Positions 47,052 through 48,176 of a stretch of DNA of 48,176 nucleotides are shown piece after piece; position 1 is the first letter of the stretch; each line of letters begins with the position of its first letter. The DNA lies in assembly GCA_913019905.1 (NCBI GenBank), contig CAJVZD010000034.1, forward strand, positions 1-48,176, in the 5' to 3' direction. The notes under the pieces are model-generated. The model was not told the DNA's origin. It was given only the letters and a program-made list of their open reading frames with translations, and made no database searches. The position numbers were made by a program, and so were the translations under genes. This DNA comes from an uncultured Cellvibrionales bacterium. Lineage in GTDB: Bacteria; Pseudomonadota; Gammaproteobacteria; Pseudomonadales; Dasaniaceae.

Positions 47052-47534
47052 CTATTTAAGCAGCGACTCAGTGGATACGATAACTCCTGTGCCATCGGCA
47101 TAAATGAAGTCCCCAGGGCATATTCTCAAGCCAGCGACATCCACCGGAACATTGACCTTGCCCTCCCCAAGCTTTTCAGTTTTCCGAGGTATCGAACCTA
47201 GCGCCATAACACCGATCGGCATCGCCTCTATTTCCTCCACATCGCGGAGATATCCATAAATAATAATCCCTTGCCAGTTATTATTGAGGGCATGAGAAAC
47301 CAGCTGGTCCCCCAACAGGGAACGCCTTGGTGAAGCCCCACCGTCGACGAACAGCACCTTGTTTTCCCCGGGCGTGCGCACCATTTCACCCACCTTGGAA
47401 TTATCCTCGAAACATTTAACAGTCACCACTTCACCGCCAAATTGGCGAACACCGCCATAATGCCTAAAAATGGGCTCTGCCACTCGAACTGCATCACCAT
47501 ACTCATCACATAAATCGGGCGTTGAAATCATCAT
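47052..47534 (-). CDS. rraA: RNase E activity regulator RraA
   Basis: RraA inhibits RNase E and so slows RNA decay. The family core GGASPRRSLLGDQLVSHALNNNWQGIIIYGYLRDVEEI and DLCDEYGDAVRVAEPIFRHYGG are clear, as is VGEMVRTPGENKVLFVDGG. The ATG at 47534 (MMISTPDLC) is used; an ATG at 47531 is also possible, and a longer frame to 47609 adds non-family residues. At 160 residues the length is normal. It sits between aceA and aceK, 420 bp after aceA. Confidence 0.94.
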   Translation of the reverse strand: MMISTPDLCDEYGDAVRVAEPIFRHYGGVRQFGGEVVTVKCFEDNSKVGEMVRTPGENKVLFVDGGASPRRSLLGDQLVSHALNNNWQGIIIYGYLRDVEEIEAMPIGVMALGSIPRKTEKLGEGKVNVPVDVAGLRICPGDFIYADGTGVIVSTESLLK

Positions 47535-47571
47535 TTCTTGTTTCCATTCATACCGAGCTGCCGTGCAGACG

Positions 47572-47599
47572 GTTATATTTATAAATTGGGGATAGCCAA
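47572..47599 (-). promoter_or_regulatory. candidate promoter of rraA
   Basis: On the - strand TTGGCT (47594-47599, 4 of 6) and TATAAC (47572-47577, 5 of 6) are 16 bp apart, about 40 bp before the rraA ATG. A palindrome lies directly upstream. Confidence 0.45.
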
Positions 47600-47604
47600 T
47601 ACTC

Positions 47605-47620
47605 GACAAAACATTTTGTC
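47605..47620. promoter_or_regulatory. palindromic operator candidate upstream of rraA
   Basis: GACAAAA-CA-TTTTGTC is a 16-bp palindrome with 7-bp arms, 5 bp upstream of the predicted rraA -35 box. The symmetry suggests a dimeric regulator. No known consensus was matched. The rest of the region up to the aceA terminator (47621-47969) shows no gene. Confidence 0.4.
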
Positions 47621-47969
47621 ACTCCGACGTTATACTCAATGCGGAGATACAAGCACTCTTCCGGAGTTACAAACTATCGCCAACAGGACAGGTACACGAT
47701 ACCCCCTGCAGCTCGGGACGACAGATATCATACATCGCTTAGTGACGATCTGAAATATCAAATAAGGCATCGCAAGCGATTTTAAACAAAGGACTGCTAC
47801 AGCTGCTTCTAGCAGCGAGTATTTTTCTTTGGCGAATATTTTGATACGTATTGCTGACGTGCTGGACCCCGGAGAGTCGCGCCTTTCATCGTACGGCTGA
47901 GACAAGACGCAAAGCGTGCAAGAAAAAAGTCGATAGGCGACACAGACCGCCATCCAGAAAGTACCAACG

Positions 47970-47998
47970 AAAAAAGGCGGCCGAAGCCGCCTTTTTTT
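47970..47998 (-). terminator. intrinsic terminator after aceA
   Basis: On the - strand GGCGGC-TTCG-GCCGCC forms a 6-bp GC-rich stem capped by a very stable cUUCGg tetraloop, then a T-run. The + strand also ends in a seven-T run, so it could work in both directions. It lies 34 bp past the aceA stop. Confidence 0.9.
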
Positions 47999-48031
47999 CA
48001 AACTAAAGTGTTTCTAATTACAAACCTATTC

Positions 48032-48176
48032 TTAACCGAATTGATTCATAGTATTGTCTTTACCAGAAGCCTTCAGTGCAGCCTCGCCAGCAAAGTATTC
48101 TTTGTGATCATCACCCATGTCAGACCCGGCCATGTTTTGGTGCTTAACACAGGCGATACCTTGACGAATTTCCTTG
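48032..48176 (-). CDS. aceA: isocitrate lyase AceA, C-terminal end (partial)
   Basis: Only the last 48 codons are in the window. They read KEIRQGIACVKHQNMAGSD, then MGDDHKEYFAGEAALKASGK, then DNTMNQFG, the C-terminus of isocitrate lyases of the Pseudomonas-like long form. Isocitrate lyase splits isocitrate into glyoxylate and succinate in the glyoxylate shunt. The terminator right after it shows it ends a transcript. The 5' part lies beyond the window. Confidence 0.93.
   Translation of the reverse strand, partial: KEIRQGIACVKHQNMAGSDMGDDHKEYFAGEAALKASGKDNTMNQFG

Noticed and set aside
1..48176. CRISPR arrays, tRNA/rRNA genes, insertion sequences, prophage genes
   Set aside because: No regular spaced repeats with leader, cloverleaf, transposase or integrase sequence was recognised by eye. 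A tRNA scan and ISfinder search would settle it.

Overview
The window looks like chromosomal core DNA of a gammaproteobacterium. The evidence is a gammaproteobacterial-type division and cell wall (dcw) cluster, a miaB-phoH-ybeY-corC-lnt-leuS-lptE-holA block, carA-carB-greA, and the glyoxylate-shunt genes aceA and aceK. DUF3581, DUF1820-next-to-miaB and DUF1631/PilZ genes point towards the Pseudomonas/Cellvibrio side of the class; that placement is inference. No tRNA, rRNA, CRISPR array, insertion sequence or prophage gene was recognised.

Region 1 (1-240) is abnormal. Bases 1 to about 141 encode an AT-rich radical-SAM fragment on the + strand. FtsZ on the - strand loses its family sequence near base 231 and ends after 166 residues. 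This is best read as an assembly chimera or a real breakpoint. Region 2 (168-14807, all - strand) is the dcw cluster, transcribed mraZ-rsmH-ftsL-ftsI-murE-murF-mraY-murD-ftsW-[small ORF]-murC-ftsQ-ftsA-ftsZ. Most genes overlap by 1-8 bp. murG is missing between ftsW and murC, where a 55-codon unrecognised ORF overlaps both neighbours. ddl is missing between murC and ftsQ. A promoter and four 10-bp-spaced GTG boxes matching known MraZ operators precede mraZ.

Region 3 (15238-22207) holds a DUF3581 gene, a quinone-oxidoreductase-like gene, a DUF1631 gene followed by a PilZ c-di-GMP receptor, a class I aminotransferase and a DUF1820 gene. Region 4 (22405-32412, + strand) is the tRNA modification, RNA maturation and envelope block: miaB, phoH/ybeZ, ybeY, corC/ybeX, lnt, leuS, lptE and holA.

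Region 5 (32759-39423) is rich in signalling genes. It has a DUF3391/HD-GYP protein whose HD motif reads FD, a protein with a degenerate GGDEF and an intact EAL domain, msrA, a von Willebrand A (VWA) protein overlapping a membrane-anchored J-domain protein, a small acidic orphan and an active-looking GGDEF cyclase. With the PilZ gene, the window has c-di-GMP synthesis, breakdown and receptor functions. Region 6 (39804-48176, - strand) holds carA-carB-greA behind a good promoter, then aceK, rraA and the 3' end of aceA, with terminators after aceA and aceK.

The least explained items are the ORF in the murG slot, the VWA/J-domain pair behind a palindrome that covers a -35 box, and a palindrome just upstream of a predicted rraA promoter. 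No complete new multi-gene system could be demonstrated.
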